A stretch of DNA of 64,000 nucleotides from Streptomyces sp. NBC_01262. Lineage in GTDB: Bacteria > Actinomycetota > Actinomycetes > Streptomycetales > Streptomycetaceae. Shown piece after piece: positions 7,945 through 15,794 of the stretch. The stretch spans positions 3,948,501 through 4,012,500 of the forward strand of contig NZ_CP108462.1 of the NCBI RefSeq assembly GCF_036226365.1, given 5' to 3'. The first letter of the stretch is position 1. Every line of letters starts with the position of its first letter. Under the pieces are notes generated by a model. It made no database searches and was not told the DNA's origin. It worked only from the letters and a program-made list of their open reading frames with translations. A program made the position numbers and the translations under genes.

Positions 7945-7988
7945 GGGGTGCTTGCGCAAGCACCCCAACCCGCTTGCGCAAGCACCCC
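7945..7988. repeat. tandem palindromes after traB, candidate clt transfer locus
   Basis: A 22-bp perfect palindrome (7945-7966) contains TGCTTGCGCAAGCA in G4/C4 arms. The 17-bp string GCTTGCGCAAGCACCCC at 7950-7966 recurs at 7972-7988, 22 bp apart, about two helical turns. TraB of Streptomyces binds short repeats in a non-coding cis-acting locus for transfer; position and repetition fit that role. No U-rich tail follows, so a terminator is less likely. The interval 7937-8078 has no gene. Confidence 0.55.
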
Positions 7989-8078
7989 CGCTATCACCCC
8001 ACAGCCGATCTCACCAGCGCGCTAGCACATAGCAGCCCACCTGCGAAAACCCCCGGAAACCCGCCAGGGAGGCACTCC

Positions 8079-8330
8079 ATGGCCCTTCCCCTCCTCGCTT
8101 TCACCTGCCTACTACTCGTCACGCTCGGTTACGCCGGGATGTGTGCGGCGGTGCCGTTCAAGGACTGCCGCCACTGCCGCGGCTTCGGCTTCGCCATGCG
8201 CACCGACCGCAAGGGCCGCACCAAGCGCGGCAAGGACTGCCGCAAGTGCCGCGCCACCGGCAAACGCATACGCGTCGGCCGGCACCTGTGGAACCTGTGG
8301 CGCGGCGTCCACCGCGCCGGCACCCGCTAG
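8079..8330 (+). CDS. small membrane protein with DnaJ-type CxxCxGxG zinc motifs
   Basis: The 83-aa protein has one N-terminal hydrophobic helix (residues 3-25), then CRHCRGFG and CRKCRATG motifs at about 30-37 and 53-60, as in the cysteine-rich domain of DnaJ, and a basic tail. With only two motifs it would bind one zinc ion. The ATG has GGGAGG upstream. It opens a run of four tiny genes between the transfer and replication units. A function in spread or membrane anchoring is only a guess. Confidence 0.65.
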   Translation: MALPLLAFTCLLLVTLGYAGMCAAVPFKDCRHCRGFGFAMRTDRKGRTKRGKDCRKCRATGKRIRVGRHLWNLWRGVHRAGTR

Positions 8331-8366
8331 CCCACCCTGCCCGACCCAACCGCGAAGGGAACGATC

Positions 8367-8561
8367 GTGTTCGTCACCGTCTCGCTGGTCTTCCTGTTCG
8401 GCGCCCTGCTCGCCGCCCTGGTCAAGTTCAAGGTCCTGGGCTGCGGCGGCGCGTTCGTCGCCGTGATGTTCGGCTTCTTCCTCGCCTCCACCGGCGCCGC
8501 CGGACCGGTGAAGGAACTCACCGCCGCATTCATCACGGCCCTGTCCGACCTCACCTCATGA
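8367..8561 (+). CDS. small membrane protein
   Basis: The 64-aa protein is mostly two hydrophobic helices (about 2-22 and 26-46) ending in a polar tail. It starts with GTG after GAAGGGAACG and overlaps the next gene by 4 nt (ATGA). Small two-helix proteins near traB are often called SpdB-like, but sequence similarity cannot be judged here. Confidence 0.6.
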   Translation: MFVTVSLVFLFGALLAALVKFKVLGCGGAFVAVMFGFFLASTGAAGPVKELTAAFITALSDLTS

Positions 8562-8767
8562 CCGGGCCCGACACCGCCGGCCGCATCTCGCTGATGGCCG
8601 CTGGCGAACTGCGCGACGCGCTCGACGCTCACCGGCGCGGCGACACCGCCGCCGCCGTCTACGGCCTCATGAGCATCGACCCGGACTCCTGGCACGCCAT
8701 CGAAACCCGGCTCGCCGCCCTGGGCGGCACCCTCGCCGAACTCCTCAACCCGGAGACCACCACATGA
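8558..8767 (+). CDS. small hypothetical protein
   Basis: The 69-aa protein is soluble, helical and rich in Ala, Leu and Asp, with no known motif. It overlaps both neighbours by 4 nt at ATGA junctions, which supports real, coupled translation. Confidence 0.58.
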   Translation: MTGPDTAGRISLMAAGELRDALDAHRRGDTAAAVYGLMSIDPDSWHAIETRLAALGGTLAELLNPETTT

Positions 8768-8997
8768 ACCCCGACCTGATCACCGCCGCCGTCCTGGGCG
8801 CCCCCGCCGCCGTCGTCGCCCCCGCCCTGGCCATCGCGATGCACCGCACCCGCAAGGCCACCACCGACACCCTCGCCGCCCTCGCCGCCCACCGCGCCGA
8901 CACCACCACCCCGCCCGACGGCGGGCAGCCGGTCGCGGATCCCGGCATCGGCCTTGCCCCGGTCATCCCCCTGCGGACCCGCCGCACGGCCGCCTAG
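8764..8997 (+). CDS. small membrane-anchored hypothetical protein
   Basis: The 77-aa protein has a single N-terminal hydrophobic helix (about 5-25), then a polar Thr/Ala-rich part and a Pro/Arg-rich C-terminus. It ends the run of four coupled small genes; hairpin copy 3 follows 6 nt later. Function unknown. Confidence 0.58.
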   Translation: MNPDLITAAVLGAPAAVVAPALAIAMHRTRKATTDTLAALAAHRADTTTPPDGGQPVADPGIGLAPVIPLRTRRTAA

Positions 8998-9003
8998 GTA
9001 CGC

Positions 9004-9048
9004 CCGTGGGCGGTGGCCTCCCGGACAAGGACAGCCCACCGCCCACGG
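9004..9048 (+). promoter_or_regulatory. conserved leader hairpin, copy 3
   Basis: Perfect 13-bp stem (9004-9016 with 9036-9048), 19-nt loop with CTCCCGGACAAGGACAGC. It ends 38 nt before the ATG at 9087. Relative to copy 1 the stem has C-to-T and G-to-A changes on opposite arms that preserve pairing. Confidence 0.75.
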
Positions 9049-9086
9049 TTCTCCGATCCCGACATGCAGAACAGGAGAACACCAGC

Positions 9087-9809
9087 ATGACCCATCCCCC
9101 CGACCCCGCGCGATCCCCTCAGCAGGTGACCCGCGCTGTTCGCATCTGGCGAGGCCGTCGGCAGCCGCGTGTGCTCGATGCGTTCTGCTGCCAGGGCGGC
9201 GCCGGCAAGGGTTACGCCGACGCCGGGTTCGACGTGACTGGCGTCGACCTCAGCCCGCAGCCCCGCTACCCGTTCACGTTCGTCCAGGCCGACGCGGTCG
9301 CCTTCATCCGCGAGTACGGCGCGGAGTTCGACTTCATCCACGCCTCACCACCGTGCCAGCACGACAGCGACTGCCAGCGCATCCAGGGCAACGCACACCC
9401 GGACCTGATCGCCCCGACCCGCGCCGCCCTCGAAGCCACGGGCCGTCCGTGGGTGATCGAGAACGTCCGGGGCGCGGTGCCCAAGCTGCGGCACCCGGTG
9501 ATGCTGTGCGGGCCGATGTTCAGTTTGGCCACCTACCGGCACCGCTACTTCGAAGCAGGCGGACGCCTCCACCTGCCCCAGCTCCCGCACCCCGACCACA
9601 CCGCCCCGCAGGCCAAGATGGGCCGCCCCGTACCGCCAGGCCACTACGGGCAGTTCGTCGGCAACTTCTCCGGGGTCCCCCTCGCACGGGACGTGATGGG
9701 CGTGCCCTGGATGAACCGCGACGGCATCCGCGAGTGCATCCCGCCCGCCTACACCGAATGGATCGGACGCGGCTACCTCGCCGCCCCCGCACTGAGGAGG
9801 GCGGCATGA
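9087..9809 (+). CDS. C5-cytosine DNA methylase-like protein
   Basis: The 240-aa protein has a SAM-binding motif I (LDAFCCQGGAGKG, residues 30-42), a catalytic PPC at 88-90, an ENV motif at 125-127 and an RHRYFE segment like motif VIII, the order of C5 DNA methylases. It is short, with a small target-recognition region, like phage and plasmid orphan methylases. No restriction enzyme gene is nearby, so it may protect element DNA during transfer or regulate replication (inference). The ATG at 9087 has AGGAGA upstream; the longer open frame runs through hairpin copy 3 and is unlikely. It overlaps prim-pol by 4 nt. Confidence 0.82.
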   Translation: MTHPPDPARSPQQVTRAVRIWRGRRQPRVLDAFCCQGGAGKGYADAGFDVTGVDLSPQPRYPFTFVQADAVAFIREYGAEFDFIHASPPCQHDSDCQRIQGNAHPDLIAPTRAALEATGRPWVIENVRGAVPKLRHPVMLCGPMFSLATYRHRYFEAGGRLHLPQLPHPDHTAPQAKMGRPVPPGHYGQFVGNFSGVPLARDVMGVPWMNRDGIRECIPPAYTEWIGRGYLAAPALRRAA

Positions 9810-10699
9810 AACCCGAACTCCTGCACGCCGCCCTGGACGCGGCAGAGCAAGGCTGGCCCGTCATCCCGCTGCACCCGGGCAGCAAGGTCCCCGCCCTGCA
9901 CGGTGAACACCGCTGCCCGAAAACCGGGGACTGCGCCGACGGGCACCGCACGTTCGAGCAGCGCGCCACCACCGACCCCAACCGCATCGAACGCTGCTGG
10001 ACTGCGGGCCCGTTCAACGTCGGCATCGCCACCGGCCCCGCCGGACTGCTGGTCGTCGACCTGGACACGCTCAAGCCCAAGGACAAGAAGGGCACGCCTG
10101 ACGGCGCGAGCAGCTTCCTGGCGCTCTGCGAGCGCGCCGGGCAGACCGTGCCCGCCACCCGCCGCATCCGGACCCCCAGCGGCGGACAGCACCTGTACTT
10201 CACCACCCCGCCCGGCCTCCGCCTGACCAGCACCGCCAAAACCCTCGCCAAGAAGGTCGACACCCGGGCATGGGGCGGACAGGTCGTCGCGCCGGGCAGC
10301 GTCACTCCCCACGGCCCGTACACGGCCCTGGATCCCTCACCCGTTGCAGAGCTACCCGAATGGCTCCAAAGCGCCCTGACGGTCCCCCAGAGGCCCGCCT
10401 CGGCCGCGATCGTGCCCATGACCACACGCAACGCCCCCCGTCTCGCCGCTGTGGTCCTGGAACGGGAGACGTCCGCCGTCGCTGCGACCGGCGAGGGCGG
10501 GCGCAATGCCGAACTGCTGCGCGCCGTGCGGGCCGTGGGCCGGTTCGTGGCCTGGGGCGACCTGGACCGCGCCGAAGTGGAAGCGGCTTTTCAGGCGGGG
10601 GGCGAGGCGGCCGGACTGCCGGCGTCCGAGTGCCGCGCCACTATCCGCAGCGCCCTGGACTGGTCTATCCGCACCGCCCGGCCCCGGGAGACGGCATGA
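9806..10699 (+). CDS. bifunctional DNA primase/polymerase (prim-pol)
   Basis: The 297-aa protein has the archaeo-eukaryotic primase/polymerase fold: VVDLD with the metal-binding Asp pair at 85 and 87, and a TPSGGQH segment at 123-129 carrying the conserved Ser/His. Such proteins prime and extend DNA in AICE replication, together with a downstream helicase-like ATPase. A short helical C-terminal region (about 230-290) resembles the PriCT-type extension. It overlaps the methylase and the next gene by 4 nt each. Confidence 0.88.
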   Translation: MKPELLHAALDAAEQGWPVIPLHPGSKVPALHGEHRCPKTGDCADGHRTFEQRATTDPNRIERCWTAGPFNVGIATGPAGLLVVDLDTLKPKDKKGTPDGASSFLALCERAGQTVPATRRIRTPSGGQHLYFTTPPGLRLTSTAKTLAKKVDTRAWGGQVVAPGSVTPHGPYTALDPSPVAELPEWLQSALTVPQRPASAAIVPMTTRNAPRLAAVVLERETSAVAATGEGGRNAELLRAVRAVGRFVAWGDLDRAEVEAAFQAGGEAAGLPASECRATIRSALDWSIRTARPRETA

Positions 10700-11064
10700 C
10701 CACCAACCAACGCCGCCCCCGCCTGAAAAGCCTCACCACCGCCACCGACCAGCCCAGCACCGCCGAACCGGCCGAAGCTCCCATCGGCTGTAGCGCGCCG
10801 AAGGTCGCCGCCCGTCAGGGCGTCCCTTCATCCCTTCGTCCTGACTCGCAGCCTGGCGACGGACGCACGCCCACAGCGTGGCTGCACGTCCTCGCGCCGC
10901 CAAGTCGATGGGGCGTTGCCCGCGCCACGTCGCGCTGTGCGTGCGGCCGGGATGTCGAGGCCGTGGGCCGTGACGACGTGCTCGCCCTGATCGAAGCCCA
11001 CACCTACCACCGCACCGCGTGCCCTCTGCGCAATCGCGCACCCGAAAGGAGGCAGGCAGCATGA
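10696..11064 (+). CDS. small zinc-finger-like protein in the replication unit
   Basis: The 122-aa protein has a polar N-terminal half and a C-terminal CxC...H-x4-C cluster (about residues 83-110) that could bind zinc. It is sandwiched by 4-nt overlaps between prim-pol and the DUF3631 ATPase, so it is likely produced with both. No family is recognised; a primase accessory role is inference. Confidence 0.65.
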   Translation: MTTNQRRPRLKSLTTATDQPSTAEPAEAPIGCSAPKVAARQGVPSSLRPDSQPGDGRTPTAWLHVLAPPSRWGVARATSRCACGRDVEAVGRDDVLALIEAHTYHRTACPLRNRAPERRQAA

Positions 11065-12227
11065 CCGAGGCCACCCCGGCAACGCCCACCATCGACGGAG
11101 CAGCCCTGCTCAACGAGGTTGAGGCCTTCCACCGCCGCTTCAACATCTTCCCCACCGAAGCCGCCTACGTCGCCGTCGCCCTGTGGGACGCTCACGCCCA
11201 CCTGCTCGACTGCTTCGACTCCACTCCCCGCCTGGCGTTCCTGTCCCCCGAGCCCGGCAGTGGGAAGAGCCGGGCTCTGGAAATCGTGGAAACCCTCGTG
11301 CCCCGGCCGATGGTCGCGGTCAACGCGTCCGCCGCCGCCCTGTTCCGCGCCGTCAGTGGTCCGGACGGACGGCCGACGATCCTGTTCGACGAGATCGACA
11401 CCGTGTTCGGCCCCAAGGCCGGGGACAACGAGGAACTGCGCGGATTCCTCAACGCCGGACACCGCCGTACCGGCGTCACCTACCGGTGCGTGGGCGACAG
11501 CCAGACCGTCACCCCGTTCCCCTCCTACACCGCCGTGGCCGTCGCCGGACTCGGCTCCCTGCCCGACACGATCCTGGACCGCTCCATCATCATCCGCATG
11601 CGCCGCCGCGCCCGGAACGAGAAGGTCGAACCCTTCCGCGCCCGCCTGCACGAGCAGGAAGGCCAGGCACTGCGCGACCGCCTCGCCGCCTGGGCCGAAC
11701 AGGTACGCGGCTGGGTCATGGGTGCCTGGCCCGAGATGCCCGAGGGCGTCAGCGACCGCCCCGCCGACGTGTGGGAAGGCCTACTCGCCGTCGCCGACGT
11801 TGCCGGCGGCAACTGGCCCGACCGTGCCCGGCAGGCGTGCGTGACCCTCGTCAAAGCTTCACAGGCCAACGACAAAGGCAGTCTCGGCATTCGCCTGCTC
11901 ACCGACCTGCGAGACCACGTGCTGGTCGGCATCGACCGCCTGCCCACCATCGCCATCCTGGACCGCCTCAACTCCCTCGATGACGCCCCCTGGGCCGACC
12001 TCAACGGCAAGGCCCTGGACAACCGCCGCCTGTCCAAGATGCTCGGCGAGTACATGACCGGCGACAACGACCCCATCGGCTCACGCAACATCCGCACATC
12101 CGGCGGCGTCCTCAAAGGCTTCTTCGCCAAAGACTTCGAAGACGCCTGGACCCGCTACTGCCCGCCCCCCACGGCCGCTACAACCGCTACACCGCTACAG
12201 CCCAGCTCAGAGCCCCTGAACCTGTAG
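11061..12227 (+). CDS. DUF3631-domain ATPase, helicase-like replication protein
   Basis: The 388-aa protein has a Walker A (PEPGSGKS, 63-70), a Walker B (ILFDEID, 107-113) and a following DUF3631 domain (about 190-365). This family occurs as a helicase-like partner of prim-pol enzymes in phages and AICEs. Its last codons run into the GTAGCGG repeat array, so the gene overlaps the putative origin it probably opens. The ATG follows AAGGAGGC and overlaps the preceding stop. Confidence 0.85.
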   Translation: MTEATPATPTIDGAALLNEVEAFHRRFNIFPTEAAYVAVALWDAHAHLLDCFDSTPRLAFLSPEPGSGKSRALEIVETLVPRPMVAVNASAAALFRAVSGPDGRPTILFDEIDTVFGPKAGDNEELRGFLNAGHRRTGVTYRCVGDSQTVTPFPSYTAVAVAGLGSLPDTILDRSIIIRMRRRARNEKVEPFRARLHEQEGQALRDRLAAWAEQVRGWVMGAWPEMPEGVSDRPADVWEGLLAVADVAGGNWPDRARQACVTLVKASQANDKGSLGIRLLTDLRDHVLVGIDRLPTIAILDRLNSLDDAPWADLNGKALDNRRLSKMLGEYMTGDNDPIGSRNIRTSGGVLKGFFAKDFEDAWTRYCPPPTAATTATPLQPSSEPLNL

Positions 12228-12352
12228 CGGCAAACCCCGATGTAGCGGCTACGGTCCCGCACCCCGGAACGGCCGTAGCCGCTACATCCAACCCGTCCGC
12301 TACACAAAACCCGCCCCTGACCTGCGATGTAGCGGCGTAGCGGATGTAGCGG
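12152..12352. repeat. iteron-like GTAGCGG array, candidate replication origin
   Basis: At least eleven copies of the 7-mer GTAGCGG occur in both orientations. As CCGCTAC: 12152, 12175, 12184, 12192, 12279, 12297. As GTAGCGG: 12224, 12242, 12329, 12337, 12346. Most extend to TGTAGCGG. The array begins inside the 3' end of the DUF3631 gene and fills the intergenic space up to hairpin copy 4. Origins of small replicons often lie beside the rep gene with such repeats; function here is inference. Confidence 0.65.
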
Positions 12353-12366
12353 ACCCCAGAGAGCAA

Positions 12367-12418
12367 GAGACCGGCGCGACGGCACTCCCGGACAAGGACA
12401 GCCCGCCGCCCCGGTCTC
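12367..12418 (+). promoter_or_regulatory. conserved leader hairpin, copy 4
   Basis: A 16-position stem (12367-12382 with 12403-12418) with two mismatches and a 20-nt loop containing CTCCCGGACAAGGACAGC. It ends 32 nt before the ATG of xis at 12451. Confidence 0.72.
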
Positions 12419-12450
12419 CATCCCGACACCACGAAGTAGGAGAAACCTGT

Positions 12451-12660
12451 ATGACCACGCCTTCCCGTCGCCATCGCTCCCCCATAGACGAATGGCTTCC
12501 TCTGACCGACGTACTCGAAGAGATCGGCATCACCCGCGCTACCTGGTATCGCTGGCGCAATCGCGGAGTGGGGCCCGAAGCAAAGCTCACGCCAACTGGC
12601 CGTGTGCGCGTACGCCGGAGTGTCCTGGACGCCTTCCTCAACGAACTGGACGCCGCGTGA
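12451..12660 (+). CDS. xis: excisionase, AlpA/MerR-type helix-turn-helix
   Basis: The 69-aa protein is a short winged HTH with the LTDVLEEIGITRATWYRWR segment at about 17-36, typical of Xis proteins encoded just before an AICE integrase. It would bend att DNA and push the integrase toward excision. AGGAG lies 9 nt before the ATG. Its stop overlaps the GTG of int by 4 nt. With int broken, xis alone cannot excise the element. Confidence 0.85.
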   Translation: MTTPSRRHRSPIDEWLPLTDVLEEIGITRATWYRWRNRGVGPEAKLTPTGRVRVRRSVLDAFLNELDAA

Positions 12661-13346
12661 CTGAGTGGAGCTACACCGTACGGATCTGGGCCATCCGCAA
12701 GCGCGACTACAGGAAGCCCTACCAACTCCGCTGGCGCGTCGGTGTACGGCCCCATTCGGAGTCGTTCTTGACGCTGGGCCTGGCAGAGAGTCGCCGGGCC
12801 CAGCTCATCACGGCAGCCCGTGAGGGGGAGCCGTTCGACGTGGACAGCGGCCTACCGAAGTCACTGGTCTCCAAGGAGCGGGACATCTCGTGGTACGAGC
12901 ACGCCCGCCAGTACATCGAGATGAAGTGGCCGCACTCCCCTGGCTCCACACGGCGGACACTCGCCGAAGCCATGGCAACCGTCACGCCCGCGCTGGTGAA
13001 GGACACCAAGGGCATGCCGGATGTCCACGCCGTCCGTACGGCGCTCTATGGCTGGGCTTTCAACATGAACCGTCGGGAGCAGGAACCGCCCACCGAGGTG
13101 GCCAAGGTTCTCGCCTGGTTCGAGCGGAAGTCGTTGCCCACATCGGCCCTCGCGGACCGTATGAAGGTCCGCGCCGCGCTGGACGCGCTCACCGAGAAGC
13201 TGGACGGCAAGACGGCAGCTGCATCGACCATCCGCAGAAAGAGGGCGATCTTTCACAACGCCCTCGGCTACGCGGTCGAAGCGGGGTTGCTGTCCGACAA
13301 CCCCCTTCCGAACGTCCAGTGGAAGGCACCGGAGCAGGTGGAAGAG
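12657..13346 (+). pseudogene. int: integrase, N-terminal part, split by an IS256-family insertion
   Basis: The first 230 codons encode the arm-binding and core-binding (SAM-like) domains of a tyrosine site-specific recombinase, starting at a GTG coupled to xis. The frame runs 26 codons into the insertion sequence and stops at 13424. The catalytic residues are all on the other side of the insertion. Removing the IS and one copy of the 8-bp target duplication rejoins both parts in frame as a 454-aa protein, the usual size for AICE integrases. Confidence 0.92.
13339..13346. repeat. target-site duplication, left copy
   Basis: TGGAAGAG lies directly left of the insertion sequence and recurs directly right of it at 14775-14782. 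Eight bp is the standard duplication for IS256-family elements. Confidence 0.88.
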
Positions 13347-14774
13347 GGTTGCGTCCAGGGAAGTGGTGTACGGGTTCGACCTGATCCGGGGGTTTGCTCC
13401 GGCATCGGGATGGTGCCCGCATAGATGAACGGCCACCGGCTGATCTTCGAAGTGTCGAAGCCTCGAAGGAGATCAGCACGATGACCGCACCTGACAGTCT
13501 GCCCCTGCACGCCCTCGCCGAGGACAACCTCGCCACGGCGAGTCCCGATCTGCTGCGCGCGATGGTCAAAACGTTCGCCGACGCCCTCATGTCCGCAGAG
13601 GCCGACGCGCTCTGCAACGCTGAATACGGGCAGGTCAGCGACGAACGCGTCAACCACCGCAACGGCTACCGCCCACGCGAGTGGGACACCCGCGCCGGCA
13701 CCGTCGAACTCGCCGTCCCCAAACTGCGCCAGGGCAGTTACTTCCCGCACTGGCTCCTGGAGCGCCGCCGCCGGGCCGAACAGGCCCTCATCTCGGTGGT
13801 CGCCACCGCCTACCTGCTCGGCGTCTCCACCCGCCGGGTCGAGAAACTCGCCGAGTCCCTCGGCGTCACCCAACTGTCGAAGTCCCAGGTCTCGGCGATG
13901 GCCAAGCACCTGGACGAACAGGTCGCCGCGTTCCGCAACCGGCCGCTCGACGCCGGGCCCTACGCGTTCGTCTGGGTCGACGCACTAACCCAGAAGGTCC
14001 GCGAGGGCGGCCGCATCATCAACGTCCACGCCCTGATCGCCGTCGGCGTCAACGCCGACGGCCACCGCGAGATCCTCGGCATCGACGTCGCCACCTGCGA
14101 GGACGGCGCCGGCTGGCTGGCCTTCCTGCGCTCCCTGACCGCCCGCGGCCTGTCCGGAGTCCAGCTCGTCGTCTCCGACGCCCACACCGGCCTGGTCGCC
14201 GCGATCGGCGCCGTCCTGCCCGGAGCCTCGTGGCAACGATGCCGCACGCATTACGCCCGCAACCTGCTCTGCCAGGTTCCGAAGTCCGCTCAGCCGTGGG
14301 TTGCCACGCTGCTGCGGACCGTCTTCGAACAGCCCGATGCCGAAGCCGTCCAGGCCCAGATGCGGCACGTCCTGGACGCGCTGGAAGCCAAGTTCCCCAA
14401 GGCCGCAGCCCACTTGGATGCCGCCCAGCACGACCTGCTGGCGTTCGCTGCCTTCCCGCGCGAGATCTGGCGGCAGATCTGGTCGAACAATCCGCAGGAG
14501 AGGCTGAACAAGGAAATCAGGCGTCGCACCGACGTGGTCGGGATCTTCCCCGATCGCACCGCCCTGATCCGCCTGGTCGGCGCGGTCCTGGCCGAACAGA
14601 ACGACGAGTGGACCGAAGCCCGCCGCTACATGGGCCGCGATCTCCTCGCCAAGGCCCGCCTCCACCCGATCGAGTCAGAAACAGACGAGACCGCCCTGCC
14701 CACCGAACTCACCGCATAGCCTCAAAACGAGATCACCGAGTGGCCGTCGATACACCACTCCAGCGGACGTGACC
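13347..14774. mobile_element. IS256-family insertion sequence, 1,428 bp
   Basis: The element is bounded by imperfect inverted repeats: GGTTGCGTCC...AGTGGTGTA at the left and the reverse complement of GGTCACGTCC...AGTGGTGTA at the right, 19 of the first 27 positions matching. It carries one intact mutator-type transposase and is flanked by 8-bp direct repeats, so it is complete and the insertion looks recent. Confidence 0.93.
13481..14719 (+). CDS. IS256-family (mutator-type) transposase
   Basis: The 412-aa protein has the DDE catalytic set of the family: Asp at about 167 (VWVDALTQKV), Asp at 233 (VVSDAHTG) and Glu in NPQERLNKEIRRRTDVVGIFP at about 340-360. The N-terminal part has the helical DNA-binding region. 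Length matches the family (about 400 aa). Start chosen at the ATG with AAGGAG about 9 nt upstream rather than the open frame beginning 87 nt earlier. It is intact, so the copy may still move. Confidence 0.93.
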   Translation: MTAPDSLPLHALAEDNLATASPDLLRAMVKTFADALMSAEADALCNAEYGQVSDERVNHRNGYRPREWDTRAGTVELAVPKLRQGSYFPHWLLERRRRAEQALISVVATAYLLGVSTRRVEKLAESLGVTQLSKSQVSAMAKHLDEQVAAFRNRPLDAGPYAFVWVDALTQKVREGGRIINVHALIAVGVNADGHREILGIDVATCEDGAGWLAFLRSLTARGLSGVQLVVSDAHTGLVAAIGAVLPGASWQRCRTHYARNLLCQVPKSAQPWVATLLRTVFEQPDAEAVQAQMRHVLDALEAKFPKAAAHLDAAQHDLLAFAAFPREIWRQIWSNNPQERLNKEIRRRTDVVGIFPDRTALIRLVGAVLAEQNDEWTEARRYMGRDLLAKARLHPIESETDETALPTELTA

Positions 14775-14782
14775 TGGAAGAG
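14775..14782. repeat. target-site duplication, right copy
   Basis: TGGAAGAG repeats the 8 bp at 13339-13346. The integrase reading frame resumes with the next base, 14783. Confidence 0.88.
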
Positions 14783-15457
14783 GAACTGGACCCTGCCTGT
14801 GTGCCGGACCCTGGGCAAGCCGCGAAGCTGTTGGAGGGCGTACGGGTTCAGAGTGCCCGAGGTCGCCGTCTGGTGGCGTTCTTCGGGTGCATGTACTACG
14901 CGGCGGCGCGGCCGGCGGAAGTCATCGGTCTCCGGTTGCAAGACTGCGACTTGCCGCGCCGTGGCTGGGGAACGCTTCGGCTCCGGGAGACGCGGCCCCG
15001 CTCCGGATCGGCTTGGACGGACAGCCGCGAGCCGCACGACAAGCGAGGGCTGAAGCACCGTCCACGGAAAGCGGTCCGGACGGTTCCGATCCCGCCCGAG
15101 CTGGTCGCTCTGTTTCGGTGGCACGTCACGGCGTACGGAGTGGCTCCTGACGGCCGGCTGTTCAGTACGCAGCGCGGAGGGCTGATCCAAGACACCGGAT
15201 ACGGCGAGGTCTGGGCTGAAGCGCGATCTCGGGCACTGACGCCAGCACAACGCGCGTCCTCGCTGGCGAAGCGCCCGTATGACCTTCGCCACGCGGCCGT
15301 GTCCACCTGGCTCAGCTCAGGCGTAGAACCTCAGCTCGTGGCCAAGCGTGCCGGCCACAGCGTCGCCGTGCTGTTCCGCGTGTACGCCAAGTTCCTCAGC
15401 GACGGAGACGAGGCCGCGAACGCCAAGATCTCCGCCCGCTTGGAGCAGCGCGGCTGA
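14783..15457 (+). pseudogene. int: integrase, C-terminal catalytic part
   Basis: The 224 remaining codons hold the catalytic domain: an Arg in AARPAEVIGLR, the YDLRHAAVSTWL block with the conserved H and R region, AGHS, and the Tyr nucleophile in FRVYAKFL. A GTG at 14801 could start a 218-aa product, but it would lack the domains that grip the att core and arm sites. In the rejoined frame no other lesion is visible, which fits a recent disruption. Confidence 0.9.
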
Positions 15458-15468
15458 CAGGCCAGAAA

Positions 15469-15533
15469 GCCCGTCCACGGCCCGTCCACACAACCCGAGA
15501 CAGGCCGTTCGAATACGAGACAGGGCGAGACAG
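15469..15533. repeat. short direct repeats between int and tRNA-Tyr, possible Int/Xis arm sites
   Basis: GCCCGTCCAC occurs at 15469-15478 and 15480-15489. CGAGACAG occurs at 15496, 15516 and 15526. They sit where an integrase would bind arm sites flanking an att core in the adjacent tRNA gene. Assignment rests on position only. Confidence 0.4.
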
Positions 15534-15559
15534 TTCGCCCGACGCAGGAAGGCACGAGA

Positions 15560-15600
15560 AAGGGCCCGTGACCTGCGATATTCGCAGGTCACGGGCCCTT
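15560..15600. terminator. bidirectional terminator between int and tRNA-Tyr
   Basis: A perfect 19-bp stem (15560-15578 with 15582-15600) has a 3-nt loop, an A-run at its left foot and CTTTAT at its right foot, so it can act on both strands. It starts 10 nt after the 3' end of the tRNA gene. Confidence 0.85.
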
Positions 15601-15610
15601 CTTTATCCTG

Positions 15611-15692
<82 letters not shown>

Positions 15693-15794
15693 TGGGATGG
15701 TGCCGCCTCCGGGGGCCCGCGCGGGGCGCTCCGTGGCGACGTCGTAAACGATACCCGATACCCGGGGGTGCTTCGCCACTCGGTTGATCGACGC

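Noticed and set aside
12657..13424. Integrase N-terminal frame as an independent gene
   Set aside because: Its last 26 codons are insertion-sequence DNA, and no catalytic residue is present.
14801..15457. Separate functional integrase starting at GTG 14801
   Set aside because: It lacks the N-terminal DNA-binding domains, and the frame joins exactly to the upstream part after removal of the insertion sequence.
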